DNA of 53,900 nucleotides from Phenylobacterium sp. (GTDB taxonomy: Bacteria > Pseudomonadota > Alphaproteobacteria > Caulobacterales > Caulobacteraceae). A program made the translations under genes and the position numbers. Positions within the stretch are counted from its first letter, which is position 1. Every line of letters begins with the position of its first letter. Below the pieces are notes generated by a model, which made no database searches, was not told the DNA's origin, and worked only from the letters and a program-made list of their open reading frames with translations. Location of the stretch: positions 1-53,900 of the forward strand of contig JADBZH010000016.1 in assembly GCA_020402585.1 (NCBI GenBank). The letters are read 5' to 3'. Positions 17,477-26,053 of the stretch are shown here, one piece after another.

Positions 17477-18481
17477 ATGAAAGCGGTCCTGAGCAAGGTT
17501 GTCGGCGGGCCCGAAACCCTGGTGATCGAGGACATTCCCGCCCCGACCCTCCGCCCCGGCTGGGCCCGGGTGCAGGTCAAGGCCGTCGGCATCAACTTCC
17601 CGGACGTCCTGATCATCGAGGACAAGTACCAGTCCAAGCCCCCCCGTCCCTTCGCCCCCGGCGGCGAGGTCTCGGGCATTGTCACCGAGATCGCCGAAGG
17701 CGTCACCGAGGTGAAGGTGGGCGACCGGGTCCTGGCCCAGATCGGCCATGGCGGCCTGGTCGAGGAGATCGCGGCCCCCGCCGGGCGCCTGACCCCGATC
17801 CCGGACGCCATGCCCTACGACGAGGCCGCCGCCTTCATCCTGACCTACGGCACCTCCTACCACGCCCTGAAGGACCGGGGGCACCTGAAGGCCGGCGAGA
17901 CCATGCTGGTCCTGGGCGCCGCCGGCGGCGTCGGCCTGGCGGCCGTCGAGCTGGGCAAGGCCATGGGCGCCCGGGTCATCGCCGCCTGCTCCACCCAGGA
18001 AAAGGTCGACCTCGCCATCCGCCACGGTGCGGAGTCCGGCGTGGTCTACGGCCGCGGCCCCTTTGATCGCGACGGCCAGAAGCAGCTTTCCCAGCTCTTC
18101 AAGGAGGCCTGCGGCGAGAACGGCGCGGATGTGATCTACGACGCCATCGGCGGCGACTACGCCGAACCGGCCCTGCGCTCCATCGCCTGGGAAGGCCGCT
18201 ACCTCGTCATCGGCTTCGCCGCCGGCGAGATCCCGAAGATCCCGCTGAACCTGCCCCTGCTCAAGGGTTGCGACATTGTCGGCGTCATCTGGGGGAACTG
18301 GACGGCCCGTAATCCGGACCTGTTCCAGAAGTCCAACCTCGAGCTGATCGACCTCTACGCCCAGGGCAAGATCCGGCCCTACGTGTCCGAGCGCTTCGCC
18401 TTCGAGAAGGCCGCGGACGCCATCGCCCACCTGGGCAGCCGCAAGGCCATGGGCAAGGTCGTCGTCACCCTCGGCGAGTGA
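17477..18481 (+). CDS. Zinc-independent NADPH:quinone oxidoreductase-like MDR protein
   Basis: A 334-residue medium-chain dehydrogenase/reductase. It has a GroES-like N-terminal domain ('VGINFPDVLIIEDKYQ') and a Rossmann domain with 'VLGAAGGVGLAAVELGKAMG' at about residues 145-164. The zinc-ligand Cys/His residues of alcohol dehydrogenases are not evident, as in QOR-type enzymes. 'GVIWGNW' near residue 273 is typical of a subgroup often found with fatty-acid or aromatic catabolism genes. The start at ATG 17477 has AGGGGAGAGAG upstream. It leads an operon with the SDR and the EamA transporter. Confidence 0.9.
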   Translation: MKAVLSKVVGGPETLVIEDIPAPTLRPGWARVQVKAVGINFPDVLIIEDKYQSKPPRPFAPGGEVSGIVTEIAEGVTEVKVGDRVLAQIGHGGLVEEIAAPAGRLTPIPDAMPYDEAAAFILTYGTSYHALKDRGHLKAGETMLVLGAAGGVGLAAVELGKAMGARVIAACSTQEKVDLAIRHGAESGVVYGRGPFDRDGQKQLSQLFKEACGENGADVIYDAIGGDYAEPALRSIAWEGRYLVIGFAAGEIPKIPLNLPLLKGCDIVGVIWGNWTARNPDLFQKSNLELIDLYAQGKIRPYVSERFAFEKAADAIAHLGSRKAMGKVVVTLGE

Positions 18482-18505
18482 CGGAATCAGGACAGGAGAT
18501 CAGGC

Positions 18506-19375
18506 ATGGCCGGACGGCTTGAAGGCAAGGTGGCGATGATCACGGGGGCGGCCTCGGGCATCGGCCTGGGAACCGTGGAGCTCTTCGTCTCGGAGGGGGC
18601 CAAGGTGGTCGCCGCCGACATCCAGGACGAGAAGGGCGCCATGCTGGAGCGCCGGTTCCCCGACGCCGTGCGCTATGTGCGCTGCGACGTCACCGCCGAG
18701 GCGGACCTCGCCGCGGCCGTGGCCCTGGCAGAGAGCGCCTTCGGCGGACTGGACATCCAGTTCAACAACGCCGGTATTTCTGACCGGATGGGAGCCATCA
18801 CCGAGGTGACCGCCGACGGCTGGAACTGGATCTTCGACATCCTGGTGCGCGGCCCCGCCCTGGGCATGAAGCACGCCGTCCCGGCCATGCTGAAGCGCGG
18901 CGGGGGGTCGATCATCAACACCGCCTCCATCGCCGGCCTGCAGGCCGGTTGGGGTCCGATCGCCTACTCCACGGCCAAGGCCGGTGTGGTGCACATGAGC
19001 CGCTGCGCCGCCGCCCAGCTCTCGCCGCAGGGCATCCGGGTCAACGCCATCTGCCCCGGCCTGATCGCCACCTCCATCTTCGGCGCCACCATGGGCATGA
19101 CCCGGGACGCCGCCGACCAGATGGCCGCCCTGGTGGCCCAGAACGCCCAGATCGCCCAGCCCGTGAAGAAGCCGGGCCTGCCGCAGGACATCGCCCAGGC
19201 CGCCCTCTACCTGGCCTCCGACGCCTCGGCCTTCGTCACCGGGACCCACCTGGTGGTGGACGGCGGCATCACGGTGGGCTCGCGGCACAGTTGGGACCCT
19301 GAGGCCGGATCGCCCTTCGCGGCCATCTTCGGGGAGTCCCTCATGCAGATGGCGCCGGGTTCCGGGCAGACTTGA
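18506..19375 (+). CDS. Short-chain dehydrogenase/reductase
   Basis: A 289-residue classical SDR with the cofactor motif 'TGAASGIG' (about residues 14-21), 'NNAG' near residues 89-92, the catalytic Ser in 'IINTASIAG' and the Tyr-x3-Lys motif 'YSTAK'. 'DGGITVG' precedes a 30-residue tail. It is 24 bp downstream of the quinone-oxidoreductase-like gene and overlaps the transporter by 4 bp. The substrate is unknown; the context fits lipid or xenobiotic oxidation. Confidence 0.9.
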   Translation: MAGRLEGKVAMITGAASGIGLGTVELFVSEGAKVVAADIQDEKGAMLERRFPDAVRYVRCDVTAEADLAAAVALAESAFGGLDIQFNNAGISDRMGAITEVTADGWNWIFDILVRGPALGMKHAVPAMLKRGGGSIINTASIAGLQAGWGPIAYSTAKAGVVHMSRCAAAQLSPQGIRVNAICPGLIATSIFGATMGMTRDAADQMAALVAQNAQIAQPVKKPGLPQDIAQAALYLASDASAFVTGTHLVVDGGITVGSRHSWDPEAGSPFAAIFGESLMQMAPGSGQT

Positions 19376-20286
19376 ACCGGATCGCCCGCACCTTCGAGGG
19401 CCTGTCCCCCAATGTCCGGGGCGCCCTGTGGATGACAGCCTCGGCCCTGGCCTTCACGGTCATGTCGACCCTGATCAAATTCCTCGGTGAGGGCTATTCG
19501 GCGGGCCTCCAGACCTTCTACCGCCAGGCGGCGGGATTCCTGATCCTGCTGCCGATCATCCTTCGCCACCGGTCCGCGGCCTTCGCGACAAACCGGGCGG
19601 ACCTGCTGATCTTCCGGGCCGGGGCCGGAACGCTGGGCACCATGCTGTCCTTCTACGCCTTCCAGAACATGCCCCTGGCGGACGCCAACGCCCTGTCCTT
19701 CACCCGAAGCCTCTGGCTGGTGCCCCTGGCCGCCTTCGTGGTTGGCGAGCGGATCGGGCCGCTGCGGATCTTCGCCGCCCTGGCGGGGTTCGCCGGCGTG
19801 CTGATCATGGTTCAACCCGGCGCCGGCGGCCACTTCGCCCTCGGCCTGCCGGCCCTCGCCATGCTGGCCTCCTCCTTCCTCTTCGCCCTGACGGTGACGG
19901 GGATGAAGGTGCTGACCCGGGACCACGCACCCATGGTCCTTCTGGTCTGGTCCGCGAGCCTGGGCCTGGTCTTCTCCGTCCCCGGCGCCCTCCTGTCCTG
20001 GCGCTGGCCGGAGCCTCTCGACCTCGCTCTTCTGGCCATCATGGGCGTGATGGGAACGGCGACCCAGGCCTTCTACATCCGGGGTATGGCTGCCGGCGAC
20101 GCCGCCGCCATGGCGCCAGTGGACTACATCCGGCTGGTCTTCGCCGCCGCCGTCGGTTTTCTCGTGTTCGCCGAGATCCCCACCGTCTGGACGATCCTGG
20201 GCGCCGCGGTCGTCGTGGCCTCCACCCTGTTCATCACCTGGCGCGAGCATGCAGCCTCCCGCAAGGGCGTCGACCTGCGGACGTGA
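19372..20286 (+). CDS. EamA/DMT superfamily transporter
   Basis: A 304-residue inner-membrane protein with ten predicted membrane helices in two EamA repeats (roughly residues 15-145 and 155-290). Markers are 'NMPLADANALSFTRSLWLVPLAAFVVGE' in pieces around residues 98-125, the usual end of the first repeat. The start is a TTG at 19372 overlapping the SDR stop. It probably exports or imports a small metabolite linked to the two upstream oxidoreductases. Confidence 0.88.
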   Translation: MNRIARTFEGLSPNVRGALWMTASALAFTVMSTLIKFLGEGYSAGLQTFYRQAAGFLILLPIILRHRSAAFATNRADLLIFRAGAGTLGTMLSFYAFQNMPLADANALSFTRSLWLVPLAAFVVGERIGPLRIFAALAGFAGVLIMVQPGAGGHFALGLPALAMLASSFLFALTVTGMKVLTRDHAPMVLLVWSASLGLVFSVPGALLSWRWPEPLDLALLAIMGVMGTATQAFYIRGMAAGDAAAMAPVDYIRLVFAAAVGFLVFAEIPTVWTILGAAVVVASTLFITWREHAASRKGVDLRT

Positions 20287-20324
20287 CGGCGCCGCCCGTC
20301 CAGGTCCCCCGTCCAGGCCCCCCG

Positions 20325-21197
20325 TCACCCCATGCCCAGCGACGCCAGAGCCTGATCCCGTCGCTCGGTCATGGCGGCGCGCACGCGGGCGAGGTCATCA
20401 GGGGGAAGGCCCCAGCCGTCCATGTAGATGAGCTGGGCGGTCGGCATGTAGACGTCCCACCAGGACAGGCGCGCCCGGTCCACCGGTGCGAGGGCGGCGT
20501 AGGCGCAGGCCAGGGCGTCGGCGGCTTCAGCGCCGAAACGGCTGTGCAGGTCACAGCAGGCGGCGGCCAGCTCGGCCATGGGATCGCCAAGGCAGGCGTC
20601 TTCCCAGTCCAGCAGGCCGGCCAGCCCTCCGTCGCGCCAGAGGAGGTTGCCCATCCAGAAGTCGCCGTGCAGCAGGCGGGGCGGGCCGGCGAAGGGCGGG
20701 CAGGCGGGCCCTGGGATGGCGTCCGCCGGGAAGAGATCCGGCCGCCAGGTGCGGAGCTCCGCAAGGGGGTCGGTGAAGGTCCGCAAGGGCGGCAGGCCAT
20801 GCTCCGTCCCCAACCGGTGCAGGGCGGCGAGCAGCGCCGCCATGGGCCCGATCACGCTGGCGGCCCCCCTCGGGGGCGGGTCCGTCGCCCCCTCCAGGAA
20901 GTCGAGGACAAGAGTGTCCGGCGGCTCGAAACGGCGCAGGCGCGGCGCGGGGATTCCGAGGTCCGGCAGGCGGGCCAGCAGAGCCGCCTCACGGGCGGCG
21001 CGCTCGGCGGCCGGGGGTTTTCCCGGCATGGCCTTGGGACGGCGCTCGACAACAGCATGCACCTCACCGCCCGCCTCAAACACCAGGCGCCGGGTGTGCG
21101 AGGAGACGCCCCCGGCCAGGGGCTCGGCTGAGAGGAGGCGCGCGGAGGGATCAAGGCTGAGCACCCGCGCTTCAGCATCCATGAAGGGGGATTCCAT
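20325..21197 (-). CDS. Aminoglycoside phosphotransferase-like (APH/ChoK) kinase
   Basis: A kinase-fold protein of about 290 residues. The catalytic loop is 'LLHGDFWMGNLLW' (His-Gly-Asp with Asn five residues later), and the metal-binding motif is 'LLDWEDACLGDP'. Most such chromosomal proteins in alphaproteobacteria phosphorylate unknown metabolites and are not antibiotic resistance genes. The start is uncertain: 21197 (GGAG ten nt upstream), 21182 and 21257 are all in frame. It converges on the EamA gene and diverges from the thioesterase-like gene. Confidence 0.82.
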   Translation of the reverse strand: MESPFMDAEARVLSLDPSARLLSAEPLAGGVSSHTRRLVFEAGGEVHAVVERRPKAMPGKPPAAERAAREAALLARLPDLGIPAPRLRRFEPPDTLVLDFLEGATDPPPRGAASVIGPMAALLAALHRLGTEHGLPPLRTFTDPLAELRTWRPDLFPADAIPGPACPPFAGPPRLLHGDFWMGNLLWRDGGLAGLLDWEDACLGDPMAELAAACCDLHSRFGAEAADALACAYAALAPVDRARLSWWDVYMPTAQLIYMDGWGLPPDDLARVRAAMTERRDQALASLGMG

Positions 21198-21289
21198 CCG
21201 TAACGGGCTCCGGAAGTCGGCTTCGGGGAAGAGTACCACGCCGCCGCGCCCTTCCAATTCCCGCCCGGCCCGGTGTAGGGGTCCCGGCC

Positions 21290-22117
21290 ATGACGACAGA
21301 CGCGCCCACCCACCAGATGATCCTAGAGCGCTTCGGACCCGGGCGCTGGCGCGTGCCCGCCGGCGAGGAGTGGAGAAACCCCTCCGGCGGCCTCTGGGGC
21401 GGATACGCCATCGGCCTTGCGACGCGCATCATCCAGGCCGAGCCCGAGCGGGTGGGGGAGGTGCTGTCCCTGACCCTGACCTATGCCGCGGCCCTACCGG
21501 CTGGCGATCTTGACGTGCGCACCCGCCGGATCCGCCAGGGCGGTTCAGTGGGGGTCTGGGAGGTGGAGCTGCGCCCGCCGGGTTCGGAGGAGGTGGCGGT
21601 CCACGCTATCGTCACCACGGCGAAGCGGCCTGACACTCCGCCCTTCGCCTTCACCGCCATGCCTCAGGCGCCGGACCCGGCCAGCCTGCCCGCCCCTGAA
21701 ATTCCCCACGCCCGCCAGCACTTCGGCTCCACCGTCCTGGAGCGCCGCAGCCTGGACGGCTTCCCGCCCAAGCCCTCGGCGGGCTCGCGGTCCCTGGCCT
21801 GGGTGCGCTCGCGCCGGGAGCCCATGGACAAGGCCCTGTTGGGCATGATCACCGACAACTCCCCGCCGCGGGCCATGTACGCCTTCGGCATGGGGGTCTC
21901 GACCACCACCCTCTCCCTGACGGTTTACCTGCACGCCACCGATGAGGAGGTGGCCGAGGTCGGTAACGACTTCATCCTGGTGGAGTATGAGGGCCGGGTG
22001 GGCGGCGGCGGCGCCTCGGACGAGCGCTCCAGCTACTGGCGCCGGGACGGCAAGCTCCTGGCGACTTCCGAGCAGCTGGTCTGGTACCGCAAGGTCCCGC
22101 CCCGGCCGGCGGAGTAG
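21290..22117 (+). CDS. Acyl-CoA thioesterase-like double hot-dog protein
   Basis: A 275-residue protein with two hot-dog-like halves. 'NPSGGLWGGYAIGLATRII' (residues 29-47) is the first hot-dog helix, 'VGVWEVELR' follows, and 'NDFILVEYEGRV' with 'GGGGASDERSSYWRRDGKLLATSEQ' in pieces makes the second. This matches the thioesterase-like/TesB-type family acting on acyl-CoA. The start is ATG 21290. Downstream, its 3' side abuts the remnant of a minus-strand gene, so the region after 22117 may be a recombination boundary. Confidence 0.82.
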   Translation: MTTDAPTHQMILERFGPGRWRVPAGEEWRNPSGGLWGGYAIGLATRIIQAEPERVGEVLSLTLTYAAALPAGDLDVRTRRIRQGGSVGVWEVELRPPGSEEVAVHAIVTTAKRPDTPPFAFTAMPQAPDPASLPAPEIPHARQHFGSTVLERRSLDGFPPKPSAGSRSLAWVRSRREPMDKALLGMITDNSPPRAMYAFGMGVSTTTLSLTVYLHATDEEVAEVGNDFILVEYEGRVGGGGASDERSSYWRRDGKLLATSEQLVWYRKVPPRPAE

Positions 22118-22199
22118 GCGAGGCGCCTGCGCAGACGCCGGTCTCCCGGCCCGGACTGCGGCCTGTTGCGTCTCGGGCCGCCCTCAGACGAAGAACATG

Positions 22200-22493
22200 A
22201 CCGTCTCGGACCCCCTCTACCGGCCGGATTGAGCTGGCGGCCTTCACCACCCCTGCGCCCTCCGGCAGGTCTGCGGAGCTGAATAGGGGGAGGCCATTCC
22301 AGGTCGATCCCGGGGTCGCCCCATCGTCAATCAGTCCCACCGCACGGAGTGGTCCCGCCAGCCTAGCGGCATCGGCGTTGCGGCCCACCAGGAAGCAGGC
22401 GCCAGCCTCGCCGGCCAGGACCGCCCGGGCAAGGGCTGATGGCTTGCGCGGGGCCAGGGCCGCCTCGACCTGAGGGGTGAAGCCGTCGGTCAC
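22200..22493 (-). pseudogene. 5' remnant of a methyltransferase-like gene
   Basis: A GTG start at 22493 overlaps the stop of the ATP-grasp gene (GTGA), as in a coupled operon gene. About 90 codons look like the N-terminal domain found ahead of FkbM-type methyltransferase domains in some surface-sugar proteins ('GLIDDGATPGSTWNGLPLF', then 'DLPEGAGVVKAASSI'). After roughly 22210 the reading becomes Arg/Pro/Gly-rich and continues antisense into the thioesterase gene to 21972 with no recognisable domain. No methyltransferase SAM motif follows. I read this as a gene cut off by deletion or recombination; the left boundary is approximate. Confidence 0.5.
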
Positions 22494-23656
22494 CAGGCAT
22501 CCCCTGGAAGGATGTCATAGAGGCGCCGACCGAGGGCCGCCCGGGTGAGGTCGGCAAGGTCCTCGGCGTCCCGAGCGCGAAGAAAGAGAAGGCCGACCCT
22601 CGACCGGGGGCTGGGCGCCAGGGCGTCCCCCGCCAGGGCGAGCGGCGCCAGCCTCTCGATATCCACCGGACGATGAAATCTCAGGGCGCCGAGGGGGGCT
22701 CCTTCGGGGGATGAAACCGTATGCCGCAGCACCAGCGCCCTGGGCGCCGTCTCTGACAGGGGACCGAAGTCCTCCCCCAGGAAGGGCCGGACATAGGCGC
22801 GGGAGTAGTCCAGGCCCGTCGAGAGGTGGATGAGCAGGCTGTAGAGGTCTCCTGGGCAGCGTCGTGTGACCTCGACAATCCGGATTCCGGAGGGACCCAG
22901 GATCAGTTGGGTGTGGAGGAGCCCGGGCTGGAGGTCGAGTACGGACTGCATCCGGACCGCTGCGGCCCGCATTTCCTGAAGCGCTTCGCGCGGGAAGTCG
23001 TCGGTCGTATGGCTGGTGTCGACCGCCAGGGGATTGGCAGAGCCGTACTCTACCACGACCGCGTCCCAACGGACGCCCGAACGATCGACGAAGGCGGTGT
23101 GGCTGTAGAGCTGGCCCTCCACGAACTCCTCGATGACACAGGCGCCCGACCGAGACTCCGCGCAGGCCCTGGCTTGGGCCTCTGAGACCTCGGCTGCGGT
23201 GGGCGATCGCAGGATCGAGGCGCCGCGGCCGCTGTAGGATTCTTCCGGCTTGATGATCACCGGAATCCCCGGGTGGACCTCGGCGGCTCCCAGGGTCCGC
23301 GGGACCGGAAGTCCGATCGCCTGTGCCCAGGCCCTGAAGGCGCCCTTGTTGTTCAGCGTTCGCGTCACGACGGAGCCGTCGACGCCGGGCAGGGGTCGCC
23401 GGTCCGCGATCTCGGCGCAGGTCTGGTAGGCCCGGTCGTTGCATCCCGGCGCCAGGAAGTCGAACCCGCCGGTCTCGAAGAGGCGCAGGGTCGCCTCCGT
23501 GTCGGAATAGTCCATCTGCACATAGTGCGGGTGGGCGCGGGCCAGCGTGTCCGAGGGATTCCCGCCGGCCAGGGTCACCTCGTGTCCTAGGCTCTGGAGG
23601 GCACCCAGAAGGGGCCCGGCGGCGATGTTGGTGTCGAGGAGAAGGACCCTGGCCAT
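22490..23656 (-). CDS. ATP-grasp domain ligase
   Basis: A 388-residue protein with an N-terminal Rossmann-like pre-ATP-grasp domain ('MARVLLLDTNIAAGPLLGAL') and an ATP-grasp core. 'VIIKPEESYSGRGASI' is the phosphate/lysine block near residues 133-148, 'CVIEEFVEGQLYSH' is the hinge, and 'IRIVEVTRRCPGDLYSLLI' is the metal-binding end. It should form an amide or similar bond from a carboxylate using ATP. Its partners are an oxidoreductase 4 bp upstream and a methyltransferase-like remnant downstream. The substrate is unknown; decoration of a sugar with an amino acid is one possibility. Confidence 0.85.
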   Translation of the reverse strand: MARVLLLDTNIAAGPLLGALQSLGHEVTLAGGNPSDTLARAHPHYVQMDYSDTEATLRLFETGGFDFLAPGCNDRAYQTCAEIADRRPLPGVDGSVVTRTLNNKGAFRAWAQAIGLPVPRTLGAAEVHPGIPVIIKPEESYSGRGASILRSPTAAEVSEAQARACAESRSGACVIEEFVEGQLYSHTAFVDRSGVRWDAVVVEYGSANPLAVDTSHTTDDFPREALQEMRAAAVRMQSVLDLQPGLLHTQLILGPSGIRIVEVTRRCPGDLYSLLIHLSTGLDYSRAYVRPFLGEDFGPLSETAPRALVLRHTVSSPEGAPLGALRFHRPVDIERLAPLALAGDALAPSPRSRVGLLFLRARDAEDLADLTRAALGRRLYDILPGDAW

Positions 23657-23660
23657 GGGA

Positions 23661-24713
23661 TCAGCCCGTGACCTTGACCCGGCGTCCGGATCTGGCGGAC
23701 CTCTTGATCGCGTCGATCACCCTCAGGTTGCGAAGTCCGTCCAGGGCTGTGACCACGATCTCAGCCTCGCCGCGGATGACCTCGATGAAATTGGTGAGCT
23801 GTGCAGCCAGGGGGTCGCGCCGGACGACAGGGACAACCTCCGAGGTGAACGGACGCATCCAGGACGCGGCCTCGGCGCTCGGAAAGGTCTCCAGTCGCAG
23901 GGTCGGGAAGTGCAGCGTCCCCGCTTCCCCGGTAAGGGTGTAGCAGGTCTCCTCCGGCGAATTGAAGAACGCCGGATTCTCGCCGGTCGTTTGCTCCCAG
24001 CTGCGGGCCGATGCGCCGGAGTCGGAAAGCATGAAGATGCCGAGCGCCCCCTCCGAGAACGAGACAGTGATGGCGGCCGTGTCCTCCACGGCGTGGCCGC
24101 GGACCCGGGAGGAGGTCTGCGCCTGGACGGCGTCGATCTCGCCGCACAGGGTCCGCATCATGCCGATCTCGTGGATCAGGTTGATCAGGATGGGTCCCCC
24201 GCCATCCCGGGTCCGCCAGGGCGCCGCAGCGAAATAGTCGTCTGGCTTGCGGAAGACCGCACTGCCCTGGAAGGCCACCAGGCGGCCGAGGCGGCCGGAC
24301 TCGACAACCCTTCGGGCGGCGCTGACCAGGGGGCTATGGGCCCTGTGATGCCCGACCATCGCCTTGACCCCGGACCGCTCGATCAGATCCACGAGGGCTT
24401 CGGCCTCGGAAAGGTCATCGGTGATGGGCTTCTCGATGAGCATGGGTACGCCGGCGGCGGCGCAGGTCCGCGCCTGGTCGAAGTGGAAGGGGTTCGGCGA
24501 GGCGAGAATCAAGCCATCAGGGCTCACCGACTCCAGGCAGGCTGAGACATCCCCGAAGACCGGAACGCCGAAGGTCTCGGCAAGGCTTCGGGCGTGGACC
24601 GGCTCTGGCTGGACGATCGCAGCAAGTTCGGTCCGGGGATCGGCCCGCACCAGCTCTATGTGCTTCATGCCCATCAGGCCGGGCCCGACGACCGCCAGCC
24701 GTAAAACGGACAT
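23661..24713 (-). CDS. Gfo/Idh/MocA family NAD(P)-dependent oxidoreductase
   Basis: A 350-residue sugar-type dehydrogenase. The nucleotide motif is Gly10-Pro-Gly-Leu-Met-Gly15, the family motif is Glu94-Lys95-Pro96, and the catalytic His lies in 'GGGPILINLIHEIGMM' near residue 182. Members oxidise sugars, inositols or nucleotide sugars. The ATG at 24713 has an AGGGGG ribosome site. It heads the minus-strand operon with the ATP-grasp gene (4-bp gap) and is divergent from the DegT-type aminotransferase gene, a usual pairing (oxidise, then aminate) in amino-sugar synthesis. Confidence 0.92.
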   Translation of the reverse strand: MSVLRLAVVGPGLMGMKHIELVRADPRTELAAIVQPEPVHARSLAETFGVPVFGDVSACLESVSPDGLILASPNPFHFDQARTCAAAGVPMLIEKPITDDLSEAEALVDLIERSGVKAMVGHHRAHSPLVSAARRVVESGRLGRLVAFQGSAVFRKPDDYFAAAPWRTRDGGGPILINLIHEIGMMRTLCGEIDAVQAQTSSRVRGHAVEDTAAITVSFSEGALGIFMLSDSGASARSWEQTTGENPAFFNSPEETCYTLTGEAGTLHFPTLRLETFPSAEAASWMRPFTSEVVPVVRRDPLAAQLTNFIEVIRGEAEIVVTALDGLRNLRVIDAIKRSARSGRRVKVTG

Positions 24714-24739
24714 CGCACCCCCCTCGGCGGCAGCTCACG

Positions 24740-24756
24740 GGCGGCGAGTCGCCGCC
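24740..24756. promoter_or_regulatory. 17-bp palindrome centred on a GANTC site
   Basis: GGCGGCGAGTCGCCGCC has perfect 8-bp arms around one base. Its centre is GAGTC, a CcrM methylation target (GANTC) in Caulobacterales. It lies 27 bp upstream of the oxidoreductase start, where an operator or a 5' leader hairpin could act. Methylation-sensitive binding is inference. Confidence 0.4.
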
Positions 24757-24805
24757 ACCCAGAAGGCAGACTAGAGCGGAAGCCCGACCTCGCCAAGCTG
24801 CGCCC

Positions 24806-24827
24806 GTAACGCATGATTAACTATAAT
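24806..24827 (+). promoter_or_regulatory. Near-consensus CtrA site and -10-like TATAAT in a divergent promoter
   Basis: GTAA (24806-24809), seven bases, then TTAAC (24817-24821) matches the CtrA box TTAA-N7-TTAAC with one mismatch. TATAAT (24822-24827) follows immediately. This is the only AT-rich patch in the 152-bp region between the divergent oxidoreductase and aminotransferase genes. CtrA is the cell-cycle master regulator of Caulobacter relatives; occupancy has to be tested. Confidence 0.4.
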
Positions 24828-24865
24828 TGCGCCATTCCTTCCCTCGAGACTCCGGGAGCAGATTC

Positions 24866-26053
24866 ATGCCGGCTGTCAAACCTGACGCCCTTGACCGCGC
24901 CTCGCCTCCCGGCATCGTGAGGGATGGGCGCATACCGATCGCCTCTCCCGCCATGCCGCGGGCTTCCGATCTTGCGCCCTATCTCGAGAGGATCGACTCA
25001 GCGGGCTGGTACTCCAACTTCGGACCGCTGGTGATGGAGTTCGAGGCCCGCCTCGCCGCCCGATTCAGCCCGGGGACCTGCATCGTCACCCTCGCGAACG
25101 GCACCCTGGCCCTCACCCTTGCCCTCGAGGCCATGTCCCTGCCGAAGGGGTCGGTCTGCGCCCTGCCATCGTGGACCTTTGTCGCCACAGCTCATGCGGT
25201 GAGCATGGCGGGCCTCGTCCCCTGGTTCGTCGATGTCCATCCCGAAACGGGCGAACTGACGCCCGAAGGCCTGATCGCCCTCCTGCCTCAGGCGCCCGGG
25301 CCGGTGACGGCCGCCATTCCCGTTGCGCCCATGGGCCGCCCGATGGACTCCTCGGCCTGGCGCGACTTCCAGGACGCGACCGGCGTGAAGGTCGTCATTG
25401 ATGCGGCCGCAGGCTTCGACTCAGCCGCTTCCGCCAAGGTTCCGGTGATGGTCAGTCTGCACGCCACCAAGACCCTTGGTGTCGGCGAGGGGGGCTTCAT
25501 CGCCTCGGAGGATCCGGAGTTCAGCGCTCGGCTGCGGGCCATGACCAATTTCGCCTTCCTGGGAGACCGGGTCTCTCGGCATGTCGCCACCAACGCCAAG
25601 CTCAGCGAGTACGCCGCCGCCGTGGGGCTCGCCGCTCTGGACCGTTGGCCGGCCACCCGGAACCGCTACCTTGCCGCTGCGAGACGCCTCAGGATCGCCC
25701 TGTCAGATGCCCAGGAGGTGACCTTCCAGGAGGGGTGGGGTGTGGATTGGATCTCGAGCACCTGCCTGGTCCGCCTGCCCCCGGGCTCTGCGGCCCGGGT
25801 CGAAGCGGCCCTCGAGGCGAGTGGGATCGATACGCGCCGCTGGTGGGGGAACGGGTGCCATCTGGCGCCGGCGTTCAGGGACTGTCCCACCGGCGACCTC
25901 ACCGCCACCGAGACCCTCGCCGCCTCCACCCTCGGACTGCCCTTCTTCGCGGATCTGAGCGCCGAACAGATCCACAGGACCGCGTGGGCTTTGAGGGGCG
26001 CCCTTGCGGGCCTCCAGTCTCAGATCAGTCGGAGTCCTCCCCATGACCCTTGA
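24866..26053 (+). CDS. DegT/DnrJ/EryC1-type PLP-dependent aminotransferase
   Basis: A 395-residue fold-type I PLP enzyme. Lys202 in 'SLHATKTLGVGEGGFI' should carry PLP, Asp179 ('VVIDAAAGF') contacts the pyridine nitrogen, and 'NGTLALTLALEAM' and 'PSWTFVATAHAV' are family blocks. These enzymes aminate keto-sugars attached to nucleotides. The ATG at 24866 has GGGAG 8 nt upstream; an upstream in-frame Met lacks a ribosome site. It overlaps the glycosyltransferase gene by 11 bp. The divergent oxidoreductase could supply the keto-sugar. Confidence 0.88.
   Translation: MPAVKPDALDRASPPGIVRDGRIPIASPAMPRASDLAPYLERIDSAGWYSNFGPLVMEFEARLAARFSPGTCIVTLANGTLALTLALEAMSLPKGSVCALPSWTFVATAHAVSMAGLVPWFVDVHPETGELTPEGLIALLPQAPGPVTAAIPVAPMGRPMDSSAWRDFQDATGVKVVIDAAAGFDSAASAKVPVMVSLHATKTLGVGEGGFIASEDPEFSARLRAMTNFAFLGDRVSRHVATNAKLSEYAAAVGLAALDRWPATRNRYLAAARRLRIALSDAQEVTFQEGWGVDWISSTCLVRLPPGSAARVEAALEASGIDTRRWWGNGCHLAPAFRDCPTGDLTATETLAASTLGLPFFADLSAEQIHRTAWALRGALAGLQSQISRSPPHDP

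Noticed and set aside
20287..20324. Two near-copies of CCGTCCAGGYCC in the gap after the EamA gene
   Set aside because: Only two short imperfect copies with no further context, compatible with chance in GC-rich DNA.
20325..21197. Aminoglycoside resistance kinase
   Set aside because: The kinase motifs are generic for the large APH/choline-kinase superfamily; no feature links it to antibiotics.
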